A stretch of 64,000 nucleotides of DNA from Dyella flagellata (lineage in GTDB: Bacteria; Pseudomonadota; Gammaproteobacteria; Xanthomonadales; Rhodanobacteraceae): positions 179,196 through 243,195 of the forward strand of contig NZ_BSOA01000034.1 of NCBI RefSeq assembly GCF_030160275.1, read 5' to 3'. Numbering within the stretch: position 1 is the stretch's first letter; every line of letters begins with the position of its first letter. Shown here piece by piece: positions 52,971-61,965 of the stretch. The translations under genes were made by a program, and so were the position numbers. Under the pieces are notes generated by a model that saw nothing but the letters and a program-made list of their open reading frames with translations, was not told the DNA's origin and searched no databases.

Positions 52971-54065
52971 ATGACGCAGGCGAACGAAGCCCTGGTGCGC
53001 CGGATACTCGGCGACCTTACCGATCCTCACACCGGCGCTCCTTTGGCCGAATCGATCCGCGCCGTCGGCGTGGACGGCGCCAGGGTTTCGGTGGACATCC
53101 AGCTCGGCTATCCGGCGGCCGGCGCCATCGAATCGCTGGCCGCCCAGGCCAAGCAAGCACTGGAAGCCGATGCGGCGATCGAGGCCGCGGTCGTCTCCCT
53201 CTCCAGCCGCATCCACGCGCACAAGGTGCAAGGCACGCTGGCGCCGCTGCCGAACGTAAAGAACATCATCGCGGTGGCGTCGGGCAAGGGCGGCGTGGGC
53301 AAGTCCACCGTGGCGGTGAACCTGGCGCTGGCGTTGGCCGCCGAAGGGGCGAAGGTGGGCATCCTCGACGCGGACATTTATGGCCCCAGCCAGCCGCGCA
53401 TGCTCGGTATCCAGGGCCGCCCCGAATCGCCGGACGGCAAGACCATCACGCCGATGACCGCGCACGGCCTGCAGGCGATGTCGATCGGTTTCCTGGTCGA
53501 TGAGGAGACGCCGATGATCTGGCGCGGCCCGATGGTTACCCAGGCGATGATGCAACTGCTTGGCGACACGCGCTGGGACATGCTCGATTACCTGGTCATC
53601 GATCTACCGCCGGGCACGGGCGACATCCAGCTCACGCTGTCGCAGAAGGTACCGGTGGCCGGCGCGGTAATTGTCACCACGCCGCAAGACATTGCGCTGC
53701 TCGACGCGCGCAAGGCGCTGAAGATGTTCGAGAAGGTGGAAGTGCCGGTGCTTGGTATCGTCGAAAACATGGCCACCCACATCTGCAGTCAATGCGGTCA
53801 CGAGGAACACATCTTCGGTGCGGGCGGCGGCGAACGCATGGCCGAGCAATACCAGGTGCCGCATCTGGGTTCGCTGCCGCTGGACATCCGCATTCGCGAA
53901 CAGGCCGACGGTGGCAACCCCACGGTGGCGGCGATGCCCGATTCGGAACTGACGGCGCATTATCGTGCCATCGCGCGCAATACCGCCGGCCGGCTGGCGC
54001 GCCAGCCGCGCAACAAGTCGCTGGGCCTGGGCAAGATCGTCGTGCAGGGCCAGCCGGCGGGATGA
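52971..54065 (+). CDS. apbC: Mrp/ApbC-type iron-sulfur cluster carrier ATPase
   Basis: The protein has 364 residues. An N-terminal MIP18-like domain (about 1-85) precedes the ParA/MinD-like ATPase. The deviant Walker A is SGKGGVGKST (about 104-113), with DADIYGPSQPRML and DLPPGTGDIQLTL downstream. The cluster-binding CxxC is CSQC in ENMATHICSQCGHEE. It carries [4Fe-4S] clusters to target apoproteins in the cytoplasm. It overlaps the FMN-reductase gene by four bases. Confidence 0.95.
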   Translation: MTQANEALVRRILGDLTDPHTGAPLAESIRAVGVDGARVSVDIQLGYPAAGAIESLAAQAKQALEADAAIEAAVVSLSSRIHAHKVQGTLAPLPNVKNIIAVASGKGGVGKSTVAVNLALALAAEGAKVGILDADIYGPSQPRMLGIQGRPESPDGKTITPMTAHGLQAMSIGFLVDEETPMIWRGPMVTQAMMQLLGDTRWDMLDYLVIDLPPGTGDIQLTLSQKVPVAGAVIVTTPQDIALLDARKALKMFEKVEVPVLGIVENMATHICSQCGHEEHIFGAGGGERMAEQYQVPHLGSLPLDIRIREQADGGNPTVAAMPDSELTAHYRAIARNTAGRLARQPRNKSLGLGKIVVQGQPAG

Positions 54066-54607
54066 GCGCCGCCAGGCATGTGCTGTGCCTGTCCGGTAGC
54101 CTGCGGCGGGTTTCTTCCAACACCGCGGCCTTGCTCGCCGCACGCGAACTGGCGCCGGCGGATCTGTCGCTGAGCTTTTACCCGGGCCTTGGCTCGCTGC
54201 CGTTGTTCAATCCGGACGATGAGGCCGGCGACCTCCCCGCAAGCGTGCAGGCGCTGCGTGAGGCAGTGGGGCAGAGCGACGCGTTGCTGATCGCCTGCCC
54301 GGAATACGCGCATGGCGTGCCCGGGGCGTTCAAGAATCTGCTGGACTGGCTGGTCGGCAGCCTGGAGTTTCCGGAAAAGCGGGTGCTGCTGATCAACGCC
54401 TCGGCACGCGGCTCGCACCATGCGCAGGATGCGCTGTGCGAAATCTTGCGAACGATGTCGGCCAGGCTGATCACGCCCGAACCGATGCCGGTGGCTTTGC
54501 CTGGGGCCGGGTGTACGCCGGAGCAGGTGATTGCCGACCCGGCGCGTTGTCTGGAGCTGAGCTCTGTGCTGGGGTGCCTGCGGGCTGGATTGGATGGGGT
54601 GGGCTAA
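54062..54607 (+). CDS. NADPH-dependent FMN reductase-like flavoprotein
   Basis: The protein has 181 residues with a flavodoxin-like fold. The phosphate-binding loop is [12 protein letters not shown] near the N-terminus, and the family motif [19 protein letters not shown] (about 80-98) binds the flavin. Members (SsuE/ArsH/chromate-reductase-like) reduce FMN, quinones or metals using NADPH. It starts inside the mrp stop (ATGA), so the pair is co-translated; a supply of reduced flavin for cluster work is conceivable but inferred. Confidence 0.88.
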   Translation: MSAARHVLCLSGSLRRVSSNTAALLAARELAPADLSLSFYPGLGSLPLFNPDDEAGDLPASVQALREAVGQSDALLIACPEYAHGVPGAFKNLLDWLVGSLEFPEKRVLLINASARGSHHAQDALCEILRTMSARLITPEPMPVALPGAGCTPEQVIADPARCLELSSVLGCLRAGLDGVG

Positions 54608-54662
54608 AGCAACCTCGCGTCAAATTCCACTGACGCCGCAAGCTCAAACAACCCCACCCCGA

Positions 54663-54686
54663 CCCTCCCCTGCCCGCAGGGGAGGG
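54663..54686. repeat. GC-rich hairpin between the reductase gene and dcd
   Basis: A 10-bp stem (CCCTCCCCTG with its complement) with a 4-base loop lies in the 180-base gap. It follows the sequence AACCCCACCCCGA and looks like a dispersed extragenic palindrome of a different family from the TAGGCTGGGAT repeat. Confidence 0.6.
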
Positions 54687-54788
54687 AGTAGGAGTGGCAC
54701 ACCGCTGGCGAATGCCCCCGTCAACCATGTATTTTTGCCGCTTTGCGCCCGGAACCCACCGGGCGCGGCAGGCAGCACCGGAGTCCGA

Positions 54789-55355
54789 GTGAGCATCAAA
54801 TCCGACAAGTGGATCCGTCGCATGGTGGAACAGCAAGGCATGATCGAGCCGTTCGAGCCCGGTCAGGTCAAGCTGCGCGACGGCAACAAACTGGTGTCGT
54901 ACGGCACCTCCAGCTACGGCTATGACGTGCGCTGCGCGCGCGAATTCAAAATCTTCACCAATATCAACTCCACCATCGTCGACCCGAAGGCCTTCGATCC
55001 GACCAGCTTCGTCGACGTGGAGGCGGACGTGTGCATCATCCCGCCCAATTCCTTTGCGCTGGCGCGCACGGTGGAGTATTTCCGCATTCCTCGCCAGGTG
55101 CTCACGGTGTGCCTGGGCAAGAGCACCTATGCGCGTTGCGGCATCATCGTGAACGTGACGCCGCTGGAACCGGAATGGGAAGGCCACGTGACGCTGGAGT
55201 TCTCCAATACCACCCCGCTGCCGGCGAAGATCTATGCCAATGAAGGGGTGGCGCAGATGCTGTTTTTCGAATCCGACGAGCCTTGTGAAACCAGCTACAA
55301 GGAGCGTGGCGGCAAGTATCAGGGTCAGCAGGGCGTAACCTTGCCGCGCACCTGA
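54789..55355 (+). CDS. dcd: dCTP deaminase
   Basis: The protein has 188 residues from a GTG with GGAG upstream. It converts dCTP to dUTP for thymidylate synthesis. The N-terminal [11 protein letters not shown], the nucleotide-binding [19 protein letters not shown] with the catalytic Glu later in [10 protein letters not shown], and the C-terminal [13 protein letters not shown] that closes over the substrate are all standard. The length matches the homotrimeric proteobacterial enzyme. Confidence 0.96.
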   Translation: MSIKSDKWIRRMVEQQGMIEPFEPGQVKLRDGNKLVSYGTSSYGYDVRCAREFKIFTNINSTIVDPKAFDPTSFVDVEADVCIIPPNSFALARTVEYFRIPRQVLTVCLGKSTYARCGIIVNVTPLEPEWEGHVTLEFSNTTPLPAKIYANEGVAQMLFFESDEPCETSYKERGGKYQGQQGVTLPRT

Positions 55356-55439
55356 ACGCGCCATGTATTGCCCCCAACCACCTTCATCCGGCGGCGCTAC
55401 ACTTGCCTGGCAACGCTGATATTCGCAGGAGAAAAGAGC

Positions 55440-55949
55440 ATGATCCGTCTTTCCACGCTGTCAACCCGCGGTGCCGCCGTCCTGATGTTCGGCAGCCTGC
55501 TGGTACTTGGCGGCTGCCATCGCGGCGCGTCCAGGGACACGGTGGGAACCACGCAGAGCCAGAGCCAGTTCGACATGACCATGAAGGCTTACAAGAATGG
55601 TCAGTTCCTGATCGATGGTGCCGTGGTTTCCGCGCTCGACGCCGGCAGCCATTTCTCCTATCTCAAGGACACGGGCAAGCTGCCCAAGACAGTGCTGTTG
55701 CTGCCTAGCGACGATTCGAAGATCCGCAAGCAGCATCTGCAGTACATGGCTCGCCTGCAGCTCGACTACGGCTTCGTCGCCTACTATGACGACGGCGGCA
55801 AGCTGGCTCGCATCAATCCGGTGGAGACCCAGGCGCGCGCGCTGGAGGATTACCACGCACCGATCACCTCCACGAGCTCCGATACCAACAAGGATGCCAG
55901 CGGCAAGGCTTACGGCGACCAGGGTGGCGGCAGCGATACCGGCCACTGA
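55440..55949 (+). CDS. small lipoprotein of unknown function
   Basis: The protein has 169 residues. The signal peptide ends in the lipobox LVLGGC (Cys26). The mature part has a folded centre (QFLIDGAVVSALDAGSHFSY, YMARLQLDYGFVAYYDDGG) that resembles ExbD/TolR-like or biopolymer-type beta-alpha units, then a polar Ser/Thr/Asp-rich tail. AGGAG lies 9 bases before the ATG. A terminator follows, so the gene is a single unit or the end of one starting at dcd. The role is unknown. Confidence 0.75.
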   Translation: MIRLSTLSTRGAAVLMFGSLLVLGGCHRGASRDTVGTTQSQSQFDMTMKAYKNGQFLIDGAVVSALDAGSHFSYLKDTGKLPKTVLLLPSDDSKIRKQHLQYMARLQLDYGFVAYYDDGGKLARINPVETQARALEDYHAPITSTSSDTNKDASGKAYGDQGGGSDTGH

Positions 55950-55976
55950 CGTCCGGCCCGTTAACAGGTAGAAACT

Positions 55977-56008
55977 GAGCGCCCGTCCATGACGGGCGCT
56001 CTTGTTTT
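55977..56008 (+). terminator. rho-independent terminator after the lipoprotein gene
   Basis: A perfect 11-bp stem (GAGCGCCCGTC with its complement, 3-base loop CAT) is followed by TTGTTTT. It lies between convergent genes. Confidence 0.88.
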
Positions 56009-56036
56009 CAGGTATCGGGAGGTTGTTTCGCCCGAT

Positions 56037-56465
56037 TCACGCAAGCCTGGATGGCGTGAGTCGCTGGCGCAAAGCGTGTACGAGCGAGGAAAGTGCATCG
56101 CTGCTGTAAGGCATAGCCGCGCCGTTTCCCCATACCGGTCCGGGCCACGCCGCATCGCCTTGCTTGCGGGCGACGATATGCACATGCAATTGGCGCACGA
56201 TATTGCCCAGCGCGCCAATATTGAGTTTGTCGCATGGCGCGACCTCGCGCAGCACGGCGGCGACTTGGTTGATCTCTCCCCATAGCGCGTCGCGCGCGTA
56301 GTCCGGCAGGTCGAGTATCTCTGTGCAACCGGCTTGCCGTGGCACCAGGATCAGCCACGCGAAGCGCGCGTCCTTCATCAGCAGCACTTCGCACAAGGGC
56401 AGAGTGGCAACATGCCGGGTATCGGCCTGCAGCCGCGGATCGAGCAGGAAGTCGGCAGCGCTCAT
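56037..56465 (-). CDS. HIT-family hydrolase
   Basis: The protein has 142 residues. The histidine-triad active site reads QLHVHIVAR near residue 95, with the upstream KLNIGALGN strand. HIT proteins hydrolyse nucleotide conjugates such as dinucleoside polyphosphates or AMP-lysine. The N-terminus DFLLDPRLQADTRHVATLPL is typical of the proteobacterial HIT group without a zinc site. It is co-translated with the dienelactone hydrolase gene (ATGA overlap). Confidence 0.9.
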   Translation of the reverse strand: MSAADFLLDPRLQADTRHVATLPLCEVLLMKDARFAWLILVPRQAGCTEILDLPDYARDALWGEINQVAAVLREVAPCDKLNIGALGNIVRQLHVHIVARKQGDAAWPGPVWGNGAAMPYSSDALSSLVHALRQRLTPSRLA

Positions 56466-57136
56466 GCGCCGGCCACGTAGCGGTCGAAGAAGGCCAGCGT
56501 GCGCTGCAGAGCCAGCTCGGCGCTGGCCTTGTGGTAGTGGCTCGGATCGATCTCACGATTGAATGCATGGCCGGCGCCGGGATAGCTGTAGACATCCATC
56601 TGCGGCAGCATCTGCCGATGCTTGGCCACCATTTCCGGCGGAATCGATTTGTCTTCCTCGCCGAAGTGGAACATCACCGGCGCTTTGGGCTGCGCTTCGA
56701 GGAACGGCACATTGCGTGCGCCGTAATAGCTCACCGAGGGTAGCCCCAGCCGAATGGCCGACAGGAAGGCCACCGTGCCACCCCAGCAGTAACCTACCGT
56801 GCCGATCCTGCCGGCCGATTGGATGGTTTCGGCCGCGCTGGCGACATCTTCCACGGCGCGATCGAGTCCAAGCTCCATCACCAGCTGCCTGCCTTTGGCC
56901 ATGCCCTGGTCCGAGTAGTCCAGCTCCACGCCGGTTTCCAGGTGATCGAAAAACGCCGGGGCCACCGTGGTGTAACCCATCGCGGCAAACTGGTCCGCCA
57001 CGCCGCGGATATGCGCGTTTACGCCGAAAATTTCCTGGATCACCACCAGGCCGCCTTTGGGCTTGCCCTTGGCTTCGGCCAGGTAGGCGCCGATGCACTG
57101 CGTACCGCTGGTGGGAAGATTGATGTGCTTGCCCAT
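56462..57136 (-). CDS. dienelactone hydrolase family protein
   Basis: The protein has 224 residues with an alpha/beta-hydrolase fold. The nucleophile is Cys in GYCWGG (about residue 115), the acid is in FGEEDKSIP and the His in GAGHAFNR, the Cys-Asp-His triad of carboxymethylenebutenolidase-type enzymes. No signal peptide is present. The ATG at 57136 has GAGGA upstream. The natural substrate is likely a lactone or small ester, not further definable. Confidence 0.92.
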   Translation of the reverse strand: MGKHINLPTSGTQCIGAYLAEAKGKPKGGLVVIQEIFGVNAHIRGVADQFAAMGYTTVAPAFFDHLETGVELDYSDQGMAKGRQLVMELGLDRAVEDVASAAETIQSAGRIGTVGYCWGGTVAFLSAIRLGLPSVSYYGARNVPFLEAQPKAPVMFHFGEEDKSIPPEMVAKHRQMLPQMDVYSYPGAGHAFNREIDPSHYHKASAELALQRTLAFFDRYVAGA

Positions 57137-57343
57137 GAAGAAATCCTCGAGCTGGATAGGGGTTCGTGCCGCAGACGCATAGTATGAGGCTTGCGCGCCG
57201 CTATCTTTCCGAGGATTACGCCCGCTGTCGCCGCTGGCGCGACAGCAGGCGGCAAGGTCTACGCCGACATGCAATCGGATCTGGGCTATCTGGGCCAGCA
57301 TGTGTTCCGCGGCAACCTCGCCGAAAGTATCCGGTTGCCAGGC

Positions 57344-57371
57344 TGCAGGTTGGGGTTCACCTCAACCTGCA
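57344..57371. other. inverted repeat before the MddA-like gene end
   Basis: A 9-bp stem (TGCAGGTTG with CAACCTGCA) closes a 10-base loop just beyond the stop of the MddA-like gene on the minus strand. It may act as its transcript end, though no T-run follows. Confidence 0.45.
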
Positions 57372-57380
57372 AACGCGCTG

Positions 57381-58151
57381 CTAAAACTTGGGCCGGAGCC
57401 GTGCTACCGGTGGTTTGGTCTTCATATGCTTGGGCAGGAACGGCAGGATCATCGGCACGCGCTGCCGGTAGCTTCGATATTGCTCGCCAAAGCTGGCGAT
57501 CAGATCCCGCTCTTCGAAGAAGATTCCCACGAAGATGTACCCGGTGGTGGCCACCGCGAACAGCAGGTGCCCTGCGGTCATCAGCGGCGTTGCCCAGAAC
57601 GCCACGATGAACCCCAGGTAGAGCGGGTGACGTACGTATTTGTAGAACACGGGCGTCTTGAAGGTCAGCGTCGGGGGAGGTGTTCCGCGCCAGCGCTGAA
57701 AGACCTGCTGCACGCCAAACAGTTCGAAATGGTTGATCAGGAAAGTCGATACGAGCAGGACCGCCCAGCCTACCGCCGAGATGGACAGCAGCAGGGTTCT
57801 CGCCGCCGGGCTGTCGACCGCCCATATGACGGCGGGGAGAGGGCGCCATTGCCACAGCAGCAAGGCGACCGCGAGGCTGGCTGCAAGCACGTAGGTGGAG
57901 CGCTCTGCTGCTGCCGGGACGTAACGCGTCCACCAGCGCTTGAATCCGCTGCGTGCCATGACGCTGTGCTGGACGGCAAAAATGCCAAGGAGTACGGCAT
58001 CGACGATGACCGCGGTCCAGGCCGGGCTCACCGGGCCGCTGTCGATGGTCTTGAGGCCGGGAATGCCCTCTACAAAACCGATCGTGTACAAGAAGGTGCC
58101 CAGGAAGAACAGATAGACGAGGACGCCGTAAACGAATGCCACGAATCCCAT
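57381..58151 (-). CDS. mddA: methanethiol S-methyltransferase-like membrane enzyme (MddA family)
   Basis: The protein has 256 residues with about six membrane segments. The N-terminus [19 protein letters not shown] followed by KTIDSGP, then [16 protein letters not shown], and the C-terminal [13 protein letters not shown] and [15 protein letters not shown], are the pattern of MddA. This SAM-dependent integral-membrane enzyme methylates methanethiol to dimethyl sulfide. It belongs to the wider NnrU/isoprenylcysteine methyltransferase group, so another small acceptor is possible. GGGAGGGGG precedes the ATG. Confidence 0.82.
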   Translation of the reverse strand: MGFVAFVYGVLVYLFFLGTFLYTIGFVEGIPGLKTIDSGPVSPAWTAVIVDAVLLGIFAVQHSVMARSGFKRWWTRYVPAAAERSTYVLAASLAVALLLWQWRPLPAVIWAVDSPAARTLLLSISAVGWAVLLVSTFLINHFELFGVQQVFQRWRGTPPPTLTFKTPVFYKYVRHPLYLGFIVAFWATPLMTAGHLLFAVATTGYIFVGIFFEERDLIASFGEQYRSYRQRVPMILPFLPKHMKTKPPVARLRPKF

Positions 58152-58297
58152 AGAGGCCCCCTCCCGGCCGCTGTCGGCCCGCAATCAGGGTTTGGACGGT
58201 GCAAGTATGGCCCCGCCGATGACGATGCCGCGTCAACGGCAGGGCTGGCCGGCCATCTGGGCTGGTGAATTTCAACCGAGGAAGTGAGCAGAGGCAG

Positions 58298-58825
58298 ATG
58301 CAACTCTCTGAACTTGGACCACGCATTTGCATCCTGGGGCCATCCAATAGCGGCAAGTCGACGCTTGCGGTCGCCATTGGCCGAAAACTTGGCGTAAACG
58401 TGGTTCACCTGGACCAGCTTCATCATGTTCCGCAATCTGATTGGCAGCCACGCCCGGCGGGGGAATTCTTGGCCTTGCATGACCAGGCGATCAGGGCGCA
58501 GCAATGGGTGATGGAGGGAAATTATTCTTCATGCATGCCGCAGCGGTTCCGACGAGCGACAGGCGTAATCCTGCTGGATGTTTCCACGCCAACCAGCTTG
58601 TTCCGGTATATGCGACGTACGCTCTGCGGGGGGCAGAGGATTGGCGCATTGGAAGGCGGCCGCGACAGCCTCAAATGGGGCATGATCCATTACATAGCCC
58701 TGGTGACTCCTTGGAATCGCCGGCGTTACGCGGCCCTCTATCGCCAGATAAGCCTGCCAAAACGGTGTTTATCCTCGGTGCGTGCGATCCGTAATTGCTA
58801 CGAGGAATGGGGGTTGGAGCGGTGA
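58298..58825 (+). CDS. P-loop NTPase (adenylate/shikimate-kinase-like)
   Basis: The protein has 175 residues. Walker A is LGPSNSGKST near the N-terminus, followed by VVHLDQLHH (Asp in the substrate position) and QWVMEGNYSSCMPQRF, a pattern of the small AAA/topology-modulation (FlaR-like) kinase group. Arg-rich segments in the C-terminal half could form a lid. The substrate is unknown. A GTG start at 58265 would add eleven residues; the ATG at 58298 is closer to homologues. It is a single gene. Confidence 0.75.
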   Translation: MQLSELGPRICILGPSNSGKSTLAVAIGRKLGVNVVHLDQLHHVPQSDWQPRPAGEFLALHDQAIRAQQWVMEGNYSSCMPQRFRRATGVILLDVSTPTSLFRYMRRTLCGGQRIGALEGGRDSLKWGMIHYIALVTPWNRRRYAALYRQISLPKRCLSSVRAIRNCYEEWGLER

Positions 58826-58895
58826 GCTGCGCGCTCTCAGGCGCCGGTCGGCCCCCCCTTTCTGGCGGTAGCCGGTATTCGGCCCCGGTTGCCGC

Positions 58896-58901
58896 TATAA
58901 T
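58896..58901 (+). promoter_or_regulatory. -10 box of rimO
   Basis: TATAAT lies 35 bases before the rimO start, a perfect -10 in an otherwise G+C-rich region. The -35 is not obvious. Confidence 0.5.
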
Positions 58902-58936
58902 TCTCGGTTTGCCAATCCCTTAACGGTTCCCACGTC

Positions 58937-60256
58937 ATGTCCAAGGCCACCCAGAAAATCGGTTTCGTCAGCCTTGGCTGCCCTAAGGCGCTGGTCGATT
59001 CCGAGCGCATCCTCACCCAGTTGAAGGTCGAGGGTTACGAGATCGTGCCCAGCTACGGTGCGGCGGACGCGGTGGTGGTGAACACCTGCGGCTTTATCGA
59101 CGCGGCGGTGCAGGAGTCGCTGGATGCGATCGGCGAGGCGCTGCACGAGAACGGCAAGGTGATCGTAACTGGCTGCCTGGGCAAGCGCTCGGAGCTGATT
59201 CGCGAAGCCTATCCGGACGTGCTCGCCATCACCGGACCACAGGATTATGCAAGCGTGATGAGCGCGGTGCACAGCGCCTTGCCGCCGAAACGCAATCCGC
59301 TGCTGGATATCATTCCTGACACCGGCATCAAACTGACGCCTAAGCATTATGCGTATCTGAAGATTTCCGAAGGCTGCAATCACCGTTGCAGCTTCTGCAT
59401 CATTCCCTCGATGCGTGGCGATTTGGTGTCGCGGCCGGTGGACGAAGTGCTGCTGGAAGCCGAGCGACTCGTAAAGGGCGGGGTGAAGGAGCTGCTGGTG
59501 ATCTCGCAGGACACCAGTGCCTATGGTGTCGATATCAAATACGCCGAGCGCAGCTGGCGCGAGAAGAGCTATCGCACGCGCATGACGGAGATGTGCGAAG
59601 GGCTGGCCGAACTCGGCGTGTGGACGCGCCTGCACTACGTCTATCCGTATCCGCACGTGGACGAGGTGATGCCCTTGATGGCGGACGGGAAGATCCTGCC
59701 GTATCTCGATATCCCGTTCCAGCACGCCAGCCCGCGCATCCTCAAGCTGATGAAGCGTCCCGGCAACATCGACCGGACGCTGGAGCGCATCCAGAACTGG
59801 CGCAAGCAGGTGCCGGAACTCACCTTGCGCAGCACCTTCATCGTTGGTTTTCCCGGTGAAACGGATGCGGAATTCGAGGATTTGCTCGACTTCCTGCGTG
59901 AGGCCGAACTGGATCGCGTGGGAGCCTTCACCTATTCGCCGGTGGAAGGCGCCAAGGCCAACGAGCTGCCCAACCCGGTGCCGGAAGAATTGAAGGAAGA
60001 CCGCCTGGAACAGTTCATGGCGGTGCAGGCGGAGATTTCCGCGGCGAAGCTTCAGCGCAAGATCGGGCGCACCATCAAGGTGCTGGTGGACGATGCGACC
60101 GCGGAAGGCGCCATCGCACGTTCTTCCGCCGATGCGCCCGAGATCGATGGCGTGGTGCGCATTGCGAACGGGCAAAGCCTGAAGCCGGGGCAGTTCGTGG
60201 ACGTAGTGGTGGAGTCTGCGGACGAGCACGATCTGTACGCTGCGCTGATCAGTTGA
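58937..60256 (+). CDS. rimO: ribosomal protein S12 methylthiotransferase RimO
   Basis: The protein has 439 residues. It adds a methylthio group to Asp89 (E. coli numbering) of ribosomal protein S12. The N-terminal UPF0004 domain has Cys residues in SLGCPK, NTCGF and TGCLGKR for one [4Fe-4S] cluster. The radical-SAM domain has CNHRCSFC (C-x3-C-x2-C), and the TRAM domain closes the protein (about 370-439). Length and motifs are standard and separate it from MiaB by the RimO-type [12 protein letters not shown]. Confidence 0.97.
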   Translation: MSKATQKIGFVSLGCPKALVDSERILTQLKVEGYEIVPSYGAADAVVVNTCGFIDAAVQESLDAIGEALHENGKVIVTGCLGKRSELIREAYPDVLAITGPQDYASVMSAVHSALPPKRNPLLDIIPDTGIKLTPKHYAYLKISEGCNHRCSFCIIPSMRGDLVSRPVDEVLLEAERLVKGGVKELLVISQDTSAYGVDIKYAERSWREKSYRTRMTEMCEGLAELGVWTRLHYVYPYPHVDEVMPLMADGKILPYLDIPFQHASPRILKLMKRPGNIDRTLERIQNWRKQVPELTLRSTFIVGFPGETDAEFEDLLDFLREAELDRVGAFTYSPVEGAKANELPNPVPEELKEDRLEQFMAVQAEISAAKLQRKIGRTIKVLVDDATAEGAIARSSADAPEIDGVVRIANGQSLKPGQFVDVVVESADEHDLYAALIS

Positions 60257-60268
60257 TGCGTGTGTGCG

Positions 60269-61084
60269 ATGCGTTACGTCGCACCAACGCGAGAGGCGAT
60301 TGAGCCAGCCGTCTTTAGCCAAGCGCCGCTGAATGCGTGGGGTGAATTCGCCGATTGGCTGCATGGCCCGCGCTGGCCGTCGATCGATGAACTCAATGCG
60401 CACTGGCCGTCCAATGCGCAGCAGCGATTCGTGGCGCAGACGCGCGAATTGCTCGAAGATGGGCTGCACTACGAGGAACGCATTGCCACGCGCGGCCTGA
60501 TCGCCACGCGTGTAGCCAACTGGCACGACTTGTTCAACGCCATGATCTGGCTGCGTTATGCGCAGCTCAAGCGCGCACTCAACCGCCAGCAAGTCGCTGA
60601 AATCGCCCAGGTCGGGCGGCGCGAGCGCTCGCGCCCGCAATGTGCGCAGACGCATTTCGACGAGGCCGGCGTGATCGTGCTGATCAAGGATCCGCGCTTG
60701 CTTGAGCTATGGGACGGGCATGACTGGCATGGCCTGTTCTGGCGGCACCGTTCGGCGTGGCTGGACGGTTCGATCGCGGTGGAAGTGTTCGGTCACGCTT
60801 TGCTCGAGCATGCGCTGTCGCCGGGCAAGCTGCTGGTGGGCAAGGCGCTGGCGGTGATGGTGGACGAGGGCGTGGAGCGTGCGGATGCGATCGCCTGTTG
60901 TGCGCAAGCGATTGCCAGTGCATGCTGGCTGCGTGATCCGCAGGAGCTGCGGCCGTTGCCGCTGTCGGGCATTCCGGGCTGGCATGCAGACAACGAGCAG
61001 GAAGGGTTTCACCGCGACGCCGCCTGCTATCAGCCGTTGCGCGAAGGGCGCCGTTATCCGGCGCCGCTGCTGAAACGCTTGTAG
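60269..61084 (+). CDS. DUF3025 protein
   Basis: The protein has 271 residues (274 if a GTG at 60260 is used). Family features are HYEERIATRGLIATRVANWH, the motif NAMIWLRYAQLKRALNRQQV, and EVFGHALLEHALSPGKLLVG. DUF3025 proteins are soluble and of unknown function, common in beta- and gammaproteobacteria. It begins 12 bases after rimO, so it is probably co-transcribed. Its TAG stop codon (61082-61084) is part of the palindromic repeat that follows. Confidence 0.85.
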   Translation: MRYVAPTREAIEPAVFSQAPLNAWGEFADWLHGPRWPSIDELNAHWPSNAQQRFVAQTRELLEDGLHYEERIATRGLIATRVANWHDLFNAMIWLRYAQLKRALNRQQVAEIAQVGRRERSRPQCAQTHFDEAGVIVLIKDPRLLELWDGHDWHGLFWRHRSAWLDGSIAVEVFGHALLEHALSPGKLLVGKALAVMVDEGVERADAIACCAQAIASACWLRDPQELRPLPLSGIPGWHADNEQEGFHRDAACYQPLREGRRYPAPLLKRL

Positions 61085-61153
61085 GCTGGGATGGCAATCC
61101 CAGCATAGCGAGGCTGCATGGATGGCAATGCTGGGATTGTCATCCCAGCCTAC
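61081..61153. repeat. paired palindromic repeat (TAGGCTGGGAT family), copy 4
   Basis: Inverted arms at 61081-61104 and 61130-61153 lie between convergent genes. The left arm holds the DUF3025 stop codon TAG and the right arm holds the greB stop codon TAG on the other strand (61150-61152). The whole intergenic region is the repeat. Confidence 0.92.
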
Positions 61154-61656
61154 GATTCGCAATACGCCACGCCGATCACCGCGAACCGTGTGAGCCCACC
61201 CGGTAACTCCGCCTCGAATTCATCGTCCAGCTTTTTCTTCAATACCGCTCGCGCCAGCGGCGAATCGATGCTGATCCAGCCAAGCTTCGCATCCGTCTCG
61301 TCAGGCCCGACGATGCGGTAGCGTGCCGTCTCGCCGCTGAGGACGTTTTCCAGTTCGATCGTGGCGCCGAAGAACACCGTTTCGCGGTCCGCCGGCGCAC
61401 CCTCGGCGACCTTCAGCGAGGGAATGCGCTTGCTGAGGTAGCGCACGCGGCGGTCGATTTCGCCCAGCTGTTTCTTGCGATAGGTGTATTCGGCGTTCTC
61501 CGAACGATCGCCTTCGGCCGCGGCGGCGGCCAGTGCCTTGACCACTTCGGGGCGGAGGGTGTGCCACAGGTGATCGAGTTCGCTCTTGAGCTTTTCAAAG
61601 CCCGCGCGGGTGATGATCGCGGTGGAGCGTGGGGCAGGGGGACGCCAGCGGGTCAT
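61150..61656 (-). CDS. greB: transcription elongation factor GreB
   Basis: The protein has 168 residues. It rescues backtracked RNA polymerase by stimulating transcript cleavage. The N-terminal coiled coil carries the acidic tip [10 protein letters not shown] (about 48-57), and the C-terminal FKBP-like domain has [20 protein letters not shown] and [15 protein letters not shown]. The ATG at 61656 removes an unlikely N-terminal extension. [16 protein letters not shown] at the coiled coil favours GreB over GreA. Confidence 0.93.
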   Translation of the reverse strand: MTRWRPPAPRSTAIITRAGFEKLKSELDHLWHTLRPEVVKALAAAAAEGDRSENAEYTYRKKQLGEIDRRVRYLSKRIPSLKVAEGAPADRETVFFGATIELENVLSGETARYRIVGPDETDAKLGWISIDSPLARAVLKKKLDDEFEAELPGGLTRFAVIGVAYCES

Positions 61657-61965
61657 GGCAAGACGGGGTTCCGGGTTGGCGTGATCGGGCGGGCATTTCG
61701 CGCGCGATTGGGTGCGAACCCAAAACCTGGGCTGGCGCAGGCGACGGTCTGGCAACGAGCTTGGTAGCAAATCGTCGTTTTTTGCACGCAGTTGTTGCGT
61801 TTGCTGCGAATGTCTGGCATGAAGGCCTCCAAGGACTGGGGCCCGATTTTAACGGTGTAGGCGTGCGGTTTCGAAACGGCCGCGCGACATCGACAAGAAC
61901 GTGTTTTGAGTCTGCCCGCGCAGCCGGGCCAAGGCTGCGCTCTTCAGTACCCGGTGTAGCCAAAC
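61657..61965. other. divergent intergenic region, greB / lytic transglycosylase
   Basis: This stretch of about 310 bases has no convincing gene. It must hold the promoters of both divergent genes, but no strong -35/-10 pair stands out. Confidence 0.4.

Noticed and set aside
58895..60655. 586-codon minus-strand frame across rimO and DUF3025
   Set aside because: Codon-bias shadow of rimO; it spans two real genes on the other strand and has no recognisable domain.
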